From Nocardia sp. CC227C (GTDB taxonomy: Bacteria; Actinomycetota; Actinomycetes; Mycobacteriales; Mycobacteriaceae), in assembly GCF_030767025.1 (NCBI RefSeq), contig NZ_JASITE010000016.1, positions 62,001-126,000 on the forward strand: DNA of 64,000 nucleotides. Reading direction: 5' to 3'. Positions 32,349 to 40,517 of the stretch are shown here, in pieces (the stretch's first letter is position 1; the number at the start of each line of letters is the position of its first letter). The position numbers were made by a program, and so were the translations under genes. The notes beneath the pieces were generated by a model. That model saw nothing but the letters and a program-made list of their open reading frames with translations. It was not told the DNA's origin and ran no database searches.

Positions 32349-33066
32349 GGCGCACCGCCGGTTTCGTGAAGTACAGCGCCACGCTCTTGCCGATGAGCGG
32401 GTCGAGCAGCCGTTCGGCGACCCGGGTGAGCGGCGGTGCGGACATCATGTCCCACACCAGCATTCGGTGGTACGCCGACACCAGCGGATGCTTGTCGGCG
32501 GACACGCCCACCGCGCACTTCAGCCACCAGTACGGCGCGTGCAGGGCGTGCGCGTATTCGGTGCGCACATGCCGCACCCCGCGCGAACAGACCTTCTCCC
32601 GCAGTTCGTCGGCCCGGTAGATGCGCACGTGCCCACCCTCATTGGCGTGGTATCCGTCCGACAGCGCCCAGCAGATGCGTTCCGGCAGCCACCGCGGCAC
32701 CGTGACCGCCAGCGCCCCACCGGGTTTGAGCACCCGCACCAGCTCGTTGATCGCCTGGCCGTCGCGCGGGATGTGCTCCAGGATCTCCGAGGCGATCACC
32801 ACGTCGAACTCGCCGTCGCCGTAGGGCAGATCGAGGGCGTCGCCGCGCACCGTCTCGGCCTTGGCGTAGTCGGGGCTCTCCCCGGCCTCGGCCATGGCCT
32901 CGAACATCACCCGCACACTGTCGAGATCCCCCGCGTTCTGATCGAAGGCCACCACGTCCGCACCGCGCCGATACGCCTCGAACGAGTGTCGTCCGGCCCC
33001 GCAGCCCACGTCGATGACCCGGACGCCGGGTCCGATGCGCAGGCGGTCGAAGTCGACGGTCAGCAT
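32335..33066 (-). CDS. Class I SAM-dependent methyltransferase of the glycosyltransferase operon
   Basis: 243 aa from ATG 33066 with AGGAGG upstream. Motif I is VRVIDVGCGAGRHSFEAYRRGADVVAFDQN (residues about 16-45). The mid-region GDGEFDVVIASEILEHIPRDGQAINELVRVLKPGGALAVTVPRWLPE is the classic Methyltransf_11 pattern. Middle gene of a tightly overlapping operon: it overlaps the glycosyltransferase by 7 bases and the toroid protein by 14. The acceptor is probably a sugar or lipid-linked intermediate made by the operon (inference). Confidence 0.9.
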   Translation of the reverse strand: MLTVDFDRLRIGPGVRVIDVGCGAGRHSFEAYRRGADVVAFDQNAGDLDSVRVMFEAMAEAGESPDYAKAETVRGDALDLPYGDGEFDVVIASEILEHIPRDGQAINELVRVLKPGGALAVTVPRWLPERICWALSDGYHANEGGHVRIYRADELREKVCSRGVRHVRTEYAHALHAPYWWLKCAVGVSADKHPLVSAYHRMLVWDMMSAPPLTRVAERLLDPLIGKSVALYFTKPAVRRGGY

Positions 33067-34334
33067 GTGCGTGCCTCCTGGGTGGGCGCGCCCAGCGGCG
33101 CGATGGCGGGGCGGATGAGATGCCGGGCGATGGCCCGCTCGTAGACGGTGACCGTCTGCGCGGCGACGGCTTCCCAGCTGAAGACGGACAGGGCGCGGCG
33201 GCGTCCGGCCGCGCCCAGGTGGCGTCGCCGGTCCGGGTCGGCCAGCAGTGTGCCCAGCACCCTGGTCAGCTCGTCCACATTGCCGGGCTCCACCAGTTCC
33301 GCACAGTCGCCCACCACTTCCGGCAGCGCCCCGGCTCGGCTGGCGACCAGCGGCGTGCCGCTGGCCATGGCCTCCACGGCGGGCAGCGAGAACCCTTCGT
33401 ACAGGGAGGGAATGCAGGCGATCTCGGCGGAGCTGAGCAGCCGCGCCAGCTCCTCGTCGGTGAGTCCGCTGACGGCGGTGACGATATCGGTGAGGCCGAG
33501 TTCGGCGATGAGCTTCTCCGTGGGCCCGTTGGGTTCCAGCTTGGCAACCAGCCGCAGTTCCGGGTCGCAGCAGGTGCGCAGGCGTGCGATGGCCTTCAGC
33601 AGGTGGCCGATGCCCTTGAGCGGTTTGTCGGCGCTGGCGACCGCCACGATGCGCCCGCGCACCCGGGGCAGCGGATGCGGCCGGAACAATTCGGTGTCCA
33701 CGCCCAGCGGCACGGTGCGCAGCTGTTGGGGCGCCACCCCGAAGTCGGCACGGATGTCGGCCGCCGACGACGAGGACACGGTGATCAGGTCGGGCAGCCG
33801 CCGCGCCACCCGCATCTGCATCCCCAGGAAGCCGTACCACCTGCGCACCAGGGGTTTTCGCCGCCACGGAGCCGCCGCCAGATCCACCGCGCGATCGCGG
33901 GTGATGGGGTGGTGGATGGTCGCCACCAGCGGCAGGTGCCGGGCGATGTCGAGCAGTCCGGTGCCGAGGCACTGATTGTCGTGCACCACATCGAAATCCC
34001 CGGCGCGGCCGCGCAGCAGTTTCGCGGCCCGCAGGCTGAAGGTGCGCGGCTCCGGGAATCCGGCCGTCCACATGGTGCCGAGTTCCAGCAGGTCGATGCC
34101 GTCGCGGATCTCACCGGGGCGCGGGGTGCGGAAGGGATCGGACTCCCGGTACAGGTCCAGGCTCGGCACCTCGGTGAGCCGCACCCGGGGGTCGAGCAGT
34201 TCGGGATACGGCTGTCCGGAGAACACCTCCACCCGATGCCCCAGTTCGGCCAGTCCCTGGCTGAGGTATCGGACGTAGACGCCCTGCCCGCCACAGTGAG
34301 TCTTGCTGCGATACGACAGCAGGGCTACGCGCAC
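33060..34334 (-). CDS. Glycosyltransferase family 4
   Basis: 424 aa, GTG 34334 with GGAAAGG upstream. GT-B fold: N-terminal MRVALLSYRSKTHCGGQGVYVRYLSQGLAELGHRVEVFSGQPYPE (acceptor domain with the GGQGVYV loop), then RTVPLGVDTELFRP, and the C-terminal donor-binding segment IPSLYEGFSLPAVEAMASGTPLVASRAGALPEVVGD with the EGFSLPAVEAMA motif (retaining GT4, E-x7-E). It transfers a sugar from an NDP- or GDP-sugar to an unknown acceptor in the cytoplasm. First gene of the operon with the methyltransferase and toroid-fold genes. Confidence 0.92.
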   Translation of the reverse strand: MRVALLSYRSKTHCGGQGVYVRYLSQGLAELGHRVEVFSGQPYPELLDPRVRLTEVPSLDLYRESDPFRTPRPGEIRDGIDLLELGTMWTAGFPEPRTFSLRAAKLLRGRAGDFDVVHDNQCLGTGLLDIARHLPLVATIHHPITRDRAVDLAAAPWRRKPLVRRWYGFLGMQMRVARRLPDLITVSSSSAADIRADFGVAPQQLRTVPLGVDTELFRPHPLPRVRGRIVAVASADKPLKGIGHLLKAIARLRTCCDPELRLVAKLEPNGPTEKLIAELGLTDIVTAVSGLTDEELARLLSSAEIACIPSLYEGFSLPAVEAMASGTPLVASRAGALPEVVGDCAELVEPGNVDELTRVLGTLLADPDRRRHLGAAGRRRALSVFSWEAVAAQTVTVYERAIARHLIRPAIAPLGAPTQEARTC

Positions 34335-34394
34335 GTCGGTGTGCCTTTCCGTGATGAAGCGTTGTGAAGCGAAAAGAGTTCCGGGTGAGGGAAC

Positions 34395-35252
34395 TCAGTC
34401 GTGCAGTCCGAGCGGGCCGAGTTTGCCCGCCAGGCGGTCGAGGTAGGCGAAGACCTCGTCATCGGATTTGTCCGGCAGTCCGTAGAGCACGTCGGTGACG
34501 CCGGCGTCGGCCCAGCGGACCAGCCGCTCCGGGTCCGGTTTGAAGTCGAGCGCGACCACGCGGGGGACGCCGGTGCGTCCGGCCTCGCGCCAGTGCTTCA
34601 TGAGCAGTGCCGTGGACGCCTGCACATCCGATTCGGTCGGGGTGGTGATCCAGCCGTCCCCGGTGCGGGCGATCCACCGGAAGGTCTTCTCGGTGCCGCC
34701 CGCGCCGATGAGCACCGGCACGTGCGGCTGCACCGGTTTGGGCCAGGCCCAGCTGGGTCCGAAGGAGACGAACTCACCGGAGTAGCTCGCCTCCTCCTGC
34801 GTCCACAGCGCCCGCATGGCCTCCACGTACTCGCGCAGTACCGTGCGCCGCTTGTTGCCCGGCACCCCGTGATCGGCGAGTTCGTCGGTGTTCCAGCCGA
34901 ATCCGGCCCCGAGCGTCACCCGCCCGCCGGACAGGTGGTCGAGGGTGGCGATGGTCTTGGCCAGGGTGATGCAGTCGCTCTCGGTGGGCAGCGCCACCGC
35001 CGTGGACAGTTCGATGCGCGAGGTCACCGCCGCCGCGGTGGCCAGCGCCACCCAGGGGTCGAGGGTGCGCGTGTACCGGTCGTCCGGCAGTTCGGCACCG
35101 CCCGTGAGCGGATGCGCCGCTTCACGTTTCACCGGAATGTGGGTGTGCTCGGGCACGAAGAAGGAGCGGAATCCGCGTTCCTCGGCGGCCTTCGCGGCGG
35201 TCGCGGGCGCGATGCCGCGATCGCTGGTGAACAGGACGATGCCGAATCGCAT
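34395..35252 (-). CDS. LLM-class F420-dependent oxidoreductase
   Basis: 285 aa: MRFGIVLFTSDRGIAPATAAKAAEERGFRSFFVPEHTHIP, then LATAAAVTSRIELSTAVALPTESDCITLAKTIATLDHLSGGRVTLGAGFGWNTDE, a full luciferase-like TIM barrel of the TIGR03619-type F420 group. PVLIGAGGTEKTFRWIARTGDGWITTP is the usual cofactor-side motif. The substrate is unknown. It lies 15 bases downstream of the FAD dehydrogenase gene and is probably co-transcribed with it and with the oxidoreductases further upstream on the minus strand. Confidence 0.88.
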   Translation of the reverse strand: MRFGIVLFTSDRGIAPATAAKAAEERGFRSFFVPEHTHIPVKREAAHPLTGGAELPDDRYTRTLDPWVALATAAAVTSRIELSTAVALPTESDCITLAKTIATLDHLSGGRVTLGAGFGWNTDELADHGVPGNKRRTVLREYVEAMRALWTQEEASYSGEFVSFGPSWAWPKPVQPHVPVLIGAGGTEKTFRWIARTGDGWITTPTESDVQASTALLMKHWREAGRTGVPRVVALDFKPDPERLVRWADAGVTDVLYGLPDKSDDEVFAYLDRLAGKLGPLGLHD

Positions 35253-35267
35253 GCGTGTCAGTACCTC

Positions 35268-36740
35268 TCAGTTGCCCTTGGCGGCGGTCACACCCGCGCG
35301 CCGACCGTAGAAGCTGCCGTCGCCGAGCGAACAGCCGCTGGCGTATCCACCGGCGCAGATGCCCGAGGTGACGCGACCGGCCGCGTACAGTCCGGGAATC
35401 GGCTCGCCGTCCACGTGCAGCACCCGCGAATCCAGGTCGGTGCGCAGGCCGCCGAGGGTGAAACCGCCGGTGTAGCCGCGCAGGTCGTACGCGCCGAGCG
35501 GAGTGCCGATGGGCTGGACCCATTCCGGCTTCTTGTGCAGGAACGGGTCCTCGCCCTTGGCGGCGTGGTGGTTGTACAGGTCGATGGTGGCCTGCAACGC
35601 GTTCTCCGGCAGGCCCATCTCGGTCTCGAGTTCGGCCACCGTCTCCGCCACCCAGGTGGGTGCGATGCGCAGGAAGGACATGGAGGACTCGGTCTCGAAG
35701 GCCGCTTCCAGGGCGGCCTCGTCGATGACCAGGTACGCCTGGTTGTGCTGCTCCTGCAGGACCGCCTGGCCCATCCGGCCCGGATAGGTGTCCTCGGTGA
35801 TGAACCGCTGGCCCTGCCCGTTCACCAGAATGCCGCGCACGATGACCTGCGGGTCGGCGATGAAGGCGACCTCGGTGGCGTCCATGTGCGCGAGATCCGC
35901 GCCGAGGGCCTGTGCCACCCGGATGCCGATGCCGTCGTGCTCCTCCACCGTCGCGGCGGGGCGGCCGAAGATCTTGGGCGCGAACTGTTCCACCATCTGG
36001 TGCGCGTAGGCGAAGCTGCCGGTCGCCAGCACCACGCCGCGCTCGGCGCGCACGTGCACCGGTGTGCCGTAGCGGGTGGCCGCCACCCCGACAACCCGGC
36101 CGGAGTCGTCCACGATCAGCCGCCGCAGCCGCACGTCGTATTCGTGGCGCACACCGAGCTGTTCGGCGGTGTCGGCCAGCGGCTTCATGAGCATGTAGCC
36201 GCCGCCCTTCTCACCAAGCTTCTTGTCCGGGGTCAACGGCAGATGCCCGCGCGGCGCGGGGTCGGCGATGGTGTTGAACGGCGCGGCGTTCTCCCCGCCG
36301 GAGTACATCAGCCCCTGATCGGCGGGCGGCTCGTAGCCGGGCTCGCCCCAGAACTCCTCCTTGAACGGAACGCCCTGTGCGACCAGCCAGTTGTAGTGGT
36401 CGACGCTGCCCTGGCAGTAGTCGTGGATCTTGGCCTTGTCCACGCCGGGGCCGAGGGCGGCGGTGAGGAACTTCTCCATGTTCTCGGGGGTGTCGGAGAA
36501 GCCGAGCGCCTGCTGGAGCGGGGTGCCGCCGCCCAGGTAGATGAAGCCGCCGGACATGGCGGCGGCCCCGCCCCAGCCGCCGGTGCGCTCGAGGACCAGG
36601 GTGTCGGCGCCCGCGCGGGCGGCTTCGATGGCGGCGCAGACGCCGGCCACGCCGAAGCCGACGACGACCACGTCGGCCGTGTGATCCCAGGTCCGCACCT
36701 CGCTGGCCCGGAGTGGTCGCACGGTGGTTGTCTCGGCCAT
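35268..36740 (-). CDS. FAD-binding dehydrogenase (fumarate reductase / 3-ketosteroid dehydrogenase-like superfamily)
   Basis: 490 aa from ATG 36740 (GTG 36758, six codons upstream, is possible). The FAD dinucleotide site is VVVVGFGVAGVCAAIEAARAGADTLVLERTGGWGGAAAMSGG (from about residue 22). The C-terminal FAD-binding_2 signature is IPGLYAAGRVTSGICAGGYASGCSLGDGSFYGRRAG. The family includes KstD-type steroid dehydrogenases, fumarate reductases and many uncharacterised mycobacterial proteins; the KstD-specific C-terminal motif is not obvious, so steroid dehydrogenation is only a possibility. It sits between an LLM oxidoreductase and a carboxymuconolactone-decarboxylase-like gene in a run of redox genes. 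Confidence 0.88.
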   Translation of the reverse strand: MAETTTVRPLRASEVRTWDHTADVVVVGFGVAGVCAAIEAARAGADTLVLERTGGWGGAAAMSGGFIYLGGGTPLQQALGFSDTPENMEKFLTAALGPGVDKAKIHDYCQGSVDHYNWLVAQGVPFKEEFWGEPGYEPPADQGLMYSGGENAAPFNTIADPAPRGHLPLTPDKKLGEKGGGYMLMKPLADTAEQLGVRHEYDVRLRRLIVDDSGRVVGVAATRYGTPVHVRAERGVVLATGSFAYAHQMVEQFAPKIFGRPAATVEEHDGIGIRVAQALGADLAHMDATEVAFIADPQVIVRGILVNGQGQRFITEDTYPGRMGQAVLQEQHNQAYLVIDEAALEAAFETESSMSFLRIAPTWVAETVAELETEMGLPENALQATIDLYNHHAAKGEDPFLHKKPEWVQPIGTPLGAYDLRGYTGGFTLGGLRTDLDSRVLHVDGEPIPGLYAAGRVTSGICAGGYASGCSLGDGSFYGRRAGVTAAKGN

Positions 36741-36770
36741 GTTCTTCGAATTCCTCACTGCTGGAAGGGG

Positions 36771-37163
36771 TTACTTCTGCCGCTCTTGCGCGATGACCTT
36801 CCCGACCTTCTGGTCGAGCGTGGTGCCCGCGGGCCAGCCCACGTAGTGGCACAGGAACAGCGCGATCTCGCGCAGCTGTTCGGCGTCCAGTTCCTCGTTG
36901 CGCAGGGCCGCGCCGAGCTGGATCTCGGCGATGTCGAACAGGCCCTGGGCGGTGAGCGCGCCGAGCAGCAGCAGCCGCCGGTCGCGGATGGACAGGCCGG
37001 GGCGCGACCAGATGTCGGCGAAGAGGTGATCGGCGGTGACCGCGAAATGCGCGCCGGGCCCGTCGGAGAACTCCCAGCCGTACACCTCGGACATCTTCTT
37101 CAGGCCGCGCTGCCGCCGCTCATCCGGCTCCGGGCCGTTGTCGCCGTGCGATGCTGTGCTCAC
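36771..37163 (-). CDS. Carboxymuconolactone decarboxylase / AhpD-like family protein
   Basis: 130 aa from GTG 37163, with AAGGAG upstream and a 4-base overlap (GTGA) with the stop of the preceding gene. The CMD fold is seen in VTADHLFADIWSRPGLSIRDRRLLLLGALTAQGLFDIAEIQLGAALRNEELDAEQLREIALFLCHYVGWPAG. The C-H pair in LCHYVGWP is at the usual conserved position. Rv0771 of M. tuberculosis, at the end of the aldA locus, is annotated in the same way, so this is probably its counterpart. The reaction is unknown. Confidence 0.85.
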   Translation of the reverse strand: MSTASHGDNGPEPDERRQRGLKKMSEVYGWEFSDGPGAHFAVTADHLFADIWSRPGLSIRDRRLLLLGALTAQGLFDIAEIQLGAALRNEELDAEQLREIALFLCHYVGWPAGTTLDQKVGKVIAQERQK

Positions 37164-38038
37164 TGCTGCTCCTTCTTCGCGACAGCGCCGGGGCCGACGC
37201 CGAGACCGGTGCCGAGTTCGCCGAAAGCCCGTGCGGCCAGCGGCAGCTCGACCCCGAGCCGGGATCCGAGCGCCAGGGCGAGCGAGAGGTCCTTCTCGCC
37301 GAGGTCGCGGACGTGGCTCAGGATGGGGAACCAGAAGTCGTCGGCGGCCACCGGTGCGGTGGTGTCGCGCAACATGATGGAACCCGGACCGCCGGTGTGC
37401 GCGTCGGAATGCCGCACCACCTTGCCGAGTTCGGTGATGTCCAGGCCCGCGGCCTCGGCCAGGCGCTGCGCCTCGGAGGCGGCGGTGAAGGCGATGAAGT
37501 GCAGCAGATTGCGGGCCAGCTTCATGCGCGTGCCCGCGCCCACCGCCCCCGCGTGCACGACCAGCGACGCCCACCGCTCGAAGGGTGCGCGCACCGCGGC
37601 GAAGGCGCTCTCGCTGCCGCCCACCATTACCGCCAGCGCCCCGTGCTTCGCCGCCGGAGCCCCGCCGCTCACCGGCGCGTCCACGAATTCCACTCCGTGT
37701 TCGGCGCATTCGGCCGCCACCGCGACGGCCGTATCGTCGGAGATGGTGGAGTGCACCGCGATGACGGTTCCCGGCTGCGCGGTGCGCAGAATGCCGTCCG
37801 GACCGGTGACGACCGCGCGCACCTGCGCGTCGTCGAGCACCGCCACCGACACCACGCCGCAGCGCTCGCCCAGCTCGGCCGCGCTCCCGGCGCGGTCGGC
37901 GCCCGCACCGGTGAACGGTTCCACCGCGTCGGGCCGGGTATCGCACACCACCAGCCCGCCCGGCCAATCCAGCAGCCGGTGCGCCATGGGCGCGCCCATA
38001 TTGCCCAATCCGATGAACCCGACGGCGATCTCGCTCAC
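37160..38038 (-). CDS. 3-hydroxyisobutyrate dehydrogenase-like NAD(P) oxidoreductase
   Basis: 292 aa, GTG 38038, overlapping the preceding SDR stop by 4 bases. The N-terminal Rossmann motif is AVGFIGLGNMGAPMAHRLLDWPGGLVVCDTRPDAVEPF. The substrate-site signature is FVDAPVSGGAPAAKHGALAVMVGG and the catalytic lysine region is AGTRMKLARNLLHFIAFTAASEAQRLAEAAGLD. It oxidises a beta-hydroxy acid; the substrate is unknown. It corresponds in position and type to Rv0770 in the M. tuberculosis aldA locus. Third gene of the aldA operon. Confidence 0.92.
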   Translation of the reverse strand: MSEIAVGFIGLGNMGAPMAHRLLDWPGGLVVCDTRPDAVEPFTGAGADRAGSAAELGERCGVVSVAVLDDAQVRAVVTGPDGILRTAQPGTVIAVHSTISDDTAVAVAAECAEHGVEFVDAPVSGGAPAAKHGALAVMVGGSESAFAAVRAPFERWASLVVHAGAVGAGTRMKLARNLLHFIAFTAASEAQRLAEAAGLDITELGKVVRHSDAHTGGPGSIMLRDTTAPVAADDFWFPILSHVRDLGEKDLSLALALGSRLGVELPLAARAFGELGTGLGVGPGAVAKKEQQ

Positions 38039-38790
38039 GATCGGAAGACCTGTCCGCCGTCGACGTTCAGTATCTGACCGGTCACCCAGGCGGCGTCGTC
38101 GGACAGCAGGTAGAGGCAGGCCCCGACCAGATCTTCGGGGGTGCCGAGGCGTTTTATCGCCAACTGCTGCCGCACCATGGAGTCGACGATATTGCCCGGC
38201 ACCACATTTCGCGTGGCCTCGGTGTCGATCGGCCCGGGCGCGATGGCGTTGACGCGGATCTTGGAGCCGCCCAGCTCGTGCGCCAGCTGCTGAGTCAGGC
38301 CGTTGATGCCGACCTTGGCCAGGCCGTAGAAGCCGGAGTAGGTCCAGGCGGCCGTGGAGGACTGGTTGACGATGGATCCGCCGCCGTTCTCCGACATCGG
38401 CTGCCAGACCGCACGGGTCATATTCAGCGCGCCGTCGAGATTCACGCCCATGAACTTCTTGTAGTAGTCCCACGGCACGGTGAGCAGTAGGTCGAGCTTC
38501 ATATCGCCGTAGATGGCGGCATTGTTGACCAGGTGGTCGACACCGCCGAACTCGGCGACGGTGAATTCCACCGCGGCGGCGGCGGATTCGGGGTCGGCGA
38601 CGTCCACCCGCCGGAACACCGCGGTGCCGCCGTCGCCGGTGATCTCCTTGGCGGTCGCCTCGCCACGCTCGGTGTTCAGGTCGGCGACAACGACTTTCGC
38701 ACCCTCGGCGGCGAGCGCCCGCGCGTAGGCCGCGCCGATGCCCTGTGCGGCGCCGGTGACGATTGCGGATCTTCCCGTGAAGCGGGCCAT
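38035..38790 (-). CDS. Short-chain dehydrogenase/reductase
   Basis: 251 aa, complete classical SDR: cofactor motif VTGAAQGIGAAYARALAAEGAKVVVADLN (TGxxxGIG), NNAAIYG, catalytic Ser-Tyr-Lys in NQSSTAAWTYSGFYGLAK (YxxxK), and IRVNAIAPGPIDTEATRNVV. The acid after beta-2 (ADLN) suggests NAD. It matches Rv0769 of M. tuberculosis in neighbourhood. It lies 12 bases after aldA and overlaps the next gene, so it is in the aldA operon. Probable role: oxidation of a secondary alcohol in sterol or terpenoid breakdown (inference). Confidence 0.93.
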   Translation of the reverse strand: MARFTGRSAIVTGAAQGIGAAYARALAAEGAKVVVADLNTERGEATAKEITGDGGTAVFRRVDVADPESAAAAVEFTVAEFGGVDHLVNNAAIYGDMKLDLLLTVPWDYYKKFMGVNLDGALNMTRAVWQPMSENGGGSIVNQSSTAAWTYSGFYGLAKVGINGLTQQLAHELGGSKIRVNAIAPGPIDTEATRNVVPGNIVDSMVRQQLAIKRLGTPEDLVGACLYLLSDDAAWVTGQILNVDGGQVFRS

Positions 38791-38802
38791 GGTGGAACTC
38801 CT

Positions 38803-40272
38803 TCAGCAGCCGGTCGCGATCAATTTGGTCTCGGTGTATTCCTCGAATCCGGCGACGCCCATCTCGCGTCCGATCCCGGATTGCTTGTATCCGCCGAAGG
38901 GCGCGTCGGCGGAGTACCAGATGCCGCCGTTCACGCTCAGCGTCCCGGTGCGCACGCCCTCCACCACGTGCCGCACCCGCTCGGGGTCGCCGCCCCAGAC
39001 CGAACCGGACAGCCCGTACGGGGAGTCGTTGGCCAAGCGGACGGCATCGTCGTCGCCGTCGTGCGGGATGACCACCAGCACCGGTCCGAAGATCTCCTCC
39101 TGCGCCACCGTGGCCGAATTCGGCAGGCCCGCGATGAGGGTGGGTTCGATGTAGTAGCCGGTCGCCGCGCCGGCGGGGCGACCGCCGCCGGTGACGATGG
39201 TGCCGCCCTCGGCGCGGGCGAGTTCGAGATAGCGTTCCACCCGGGCCCGCTGCCGCTCGGAGATCACCGGTCCGCAGACGGTCGCGGGATCGGCCGGGTC
39301 GCCGGGCGCGATGCCGCCCAGGGTGCGCGCGGCGGCCTCGACCGCCCGGTCGTAGCTCTCGCGCGGGACCAGCAGCCGGGTGCTGATGGCGCAGCCCTGT
39401 CCGGCGTGCACGCACACGCCGAAGGCCGCGTAGCTCACCGCGGCCCGCAGGTCGGCGTCGTCGAGTACGATGAACGCCGATTTGCCGCCGAGTTCCAGGA
39501 ACACCTTCTTCAGGGTGGCGGCGGCGGTGGCCATCACGGCGCGGCCGGTCTGGGTGGAGCCGGTGAAGGAGATCATGTCCACGCGCGGATCGGCGACCAG
39601 TTGGGTGCCCAGGGCGTGGTCGGCGGAGGTGACGATATTGACCACCCCCGCCGGGATATCGGTCTCCTCGGCGATGATCCGGCCGACCGCCGCCGCGCAC
39701 CAGGGCGTATCGGGGGCGGGTTTGAGTACCACGGTGGTGCCCGCCGCCAGGGCCGGACCGAGCTTGGCGAAGTTGATCTGGTGCGGGAAGTTCCAGGGGG
39801 TGATGGCTCCGACCACGCCGACGGGCTCGCGCCGCACCCGGCGGGCGCTCTTGATGCCCATCGGTTCGGCGATCCCGAGATCGGTTTCCCACGGGTAGTT
39901 CTCGGCCAGATCGGCGAAGTAGCCGAGGTCGCCCACCGGACCCTCCAGTTGGGGGCCGCCGGTGAGCATGCGCGGCGCGCCCGCCTCGGCGATGGTGATC
40001 TCGCGCAGTTCCTCGAGGTGCCCGCGCAGCGCGTCGCGCAGCTGGCGCAGGCAGCGGGCGCGGAAGGCGTGGTCGCGGGACCAGCCGGTGGTGTCGAAGG
40101 CGGTGCGCGCGGCGGCGATGGCCGCGTCCATATCGGCGCTGTCGGCGTCGGCCGCGTGACCGAGCACCTCCTCGGTGGCCGGGTTGACGGTGGTGAAGAC
40201 ACCCGCGCCGCCCGGAAGCAGTTTGCCGCCGATCAGCAGCTGTGAGCCAGCGCTGGTGACGAGGCCGTTCAT
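38803..40272 (-). CDS. aldA: NAD-dependent aldehyde dehydrogenase, AldA type
   Basis: 489 aa from ATG 40272, with AGGAG upstream; the same length I recall for M. tuberculosis AldA (Rv0768). Motifs: GVVGAITPWNFPHQINFAKLGPALAAGTTVVLKPAPDTPW (cofactor entry), FTGSTQTGRAVM, catalytic glutamate in LELGGKSAF, catalytic cysteine in CVHAGQGCAISTRLLV, and EEIFGPVLVV. It oxidises an aldehyde to an acid, probably the product of a neighbouring P450 or alcohol dehydrogenase. It heads the minus-strand operon aldA-SDR-HIBADH-CMD, divergent from cyp123, with TetR-type palindromes and a weak KstR-like box between them. Confidence 0.93.
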   Translation of the reverse strand: MNGLVTSAGSQLLIGGKLLPGGAGVFTTVNPATEEVLGHAADADSADMDAAIAAARTAFDTTGWSRDHAFRARCLRQLRDALRGHLEELREITIAEAGAPRMLTGGPQLEGPVGDLGYFADLAENYPWETDLGIAEPMGIKSARRVRREPVGVVGAITPWNFPHQINFAKLGPALAAGTTVVLKPAPDTPWCAAAVGRIIAEETDIPAGVVNIVTSADHALGTQLVADPRVDMISFTGSTQTGRAVMATAAATLKKVFLELGGKSAFIVLDDADLRAAVSYAAFGVCVHAGQGCAISTRLLVPRESYDRAVEAAARTLGGIAPGDPADPATVCGPVISERQRARVERYLELARAEGGTIVTGGGRPAGAATGYYIEPTLIAGLPNSATVAQEEIFGPVLVVIPHDGDDDAVRLANDSPYGLSGSVWGGDPERVRHVVEGVRTGTLSVNGGIWYSADAPFGGYKQSGIGREMGVAGFEEYTETKLIATGC

Positions 40273-40291
40273 CGATAGCTCCTCTGCTGTC

Positions 40292-40444
40292 CGGACACGT
40301 GTACGGACTATATGTTCGGAGCTCGAAGCCACGCAAGAACCTGTTTCAGTATGACCGCTCGGGCGCGGCCTCGCGATTTATGCGGAATTACGGGAATTCG
40401 TTGTCTCGACCGTGCCGCTCCAGTACCGTACAGACACATGTCCA
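40292..40444. promoter_or_regulatory. aldA/cyp123 divergent promoter with two TetR-type palindromes and one KstR-like box
   Basis: CGGACACGTGTACG (40292-40305) and CAGACACATGTCCA (40431-40444) each match the palindrome in front of tetR (CAGACACGTGTCTG) at 11 of 14 positions. A half-site GTGTCTT follows at about 40451. AAGAACCTGTTTCA (40335-40348) fits the KstR pattern at 7 of 8 fixed positions and the extended one at 9 of 12, which alone is weak. The two TetR-like sites sit near the two divergent genes, one on each side. Confidence 0.5.
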
Positions 40445-40517
40445 GCTATGTGTCTTCCATGGCGGGCGGGTGCCGACGTTGCTCGGTGAACGCGTTCTCG
40501 AACTGGAGGTGTGCGCA

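Noticed and set aside
34401..38252. 1283-codon open frame on the plus strand
   Set aside because: It lies opposite five well-supported minus-strand genes (LLM, FAD dehydrogenase, CMD, HIBADH, SDR) and has shadow-type composition.
37160..40336. Apparent 1058-aa fusion protein on the minus strand
   Set aside because: Only the last 292 residues are a protein family (HIBADH), starting at GTG 38038; the rest is the wrong frame of aldA and the SDR gene.
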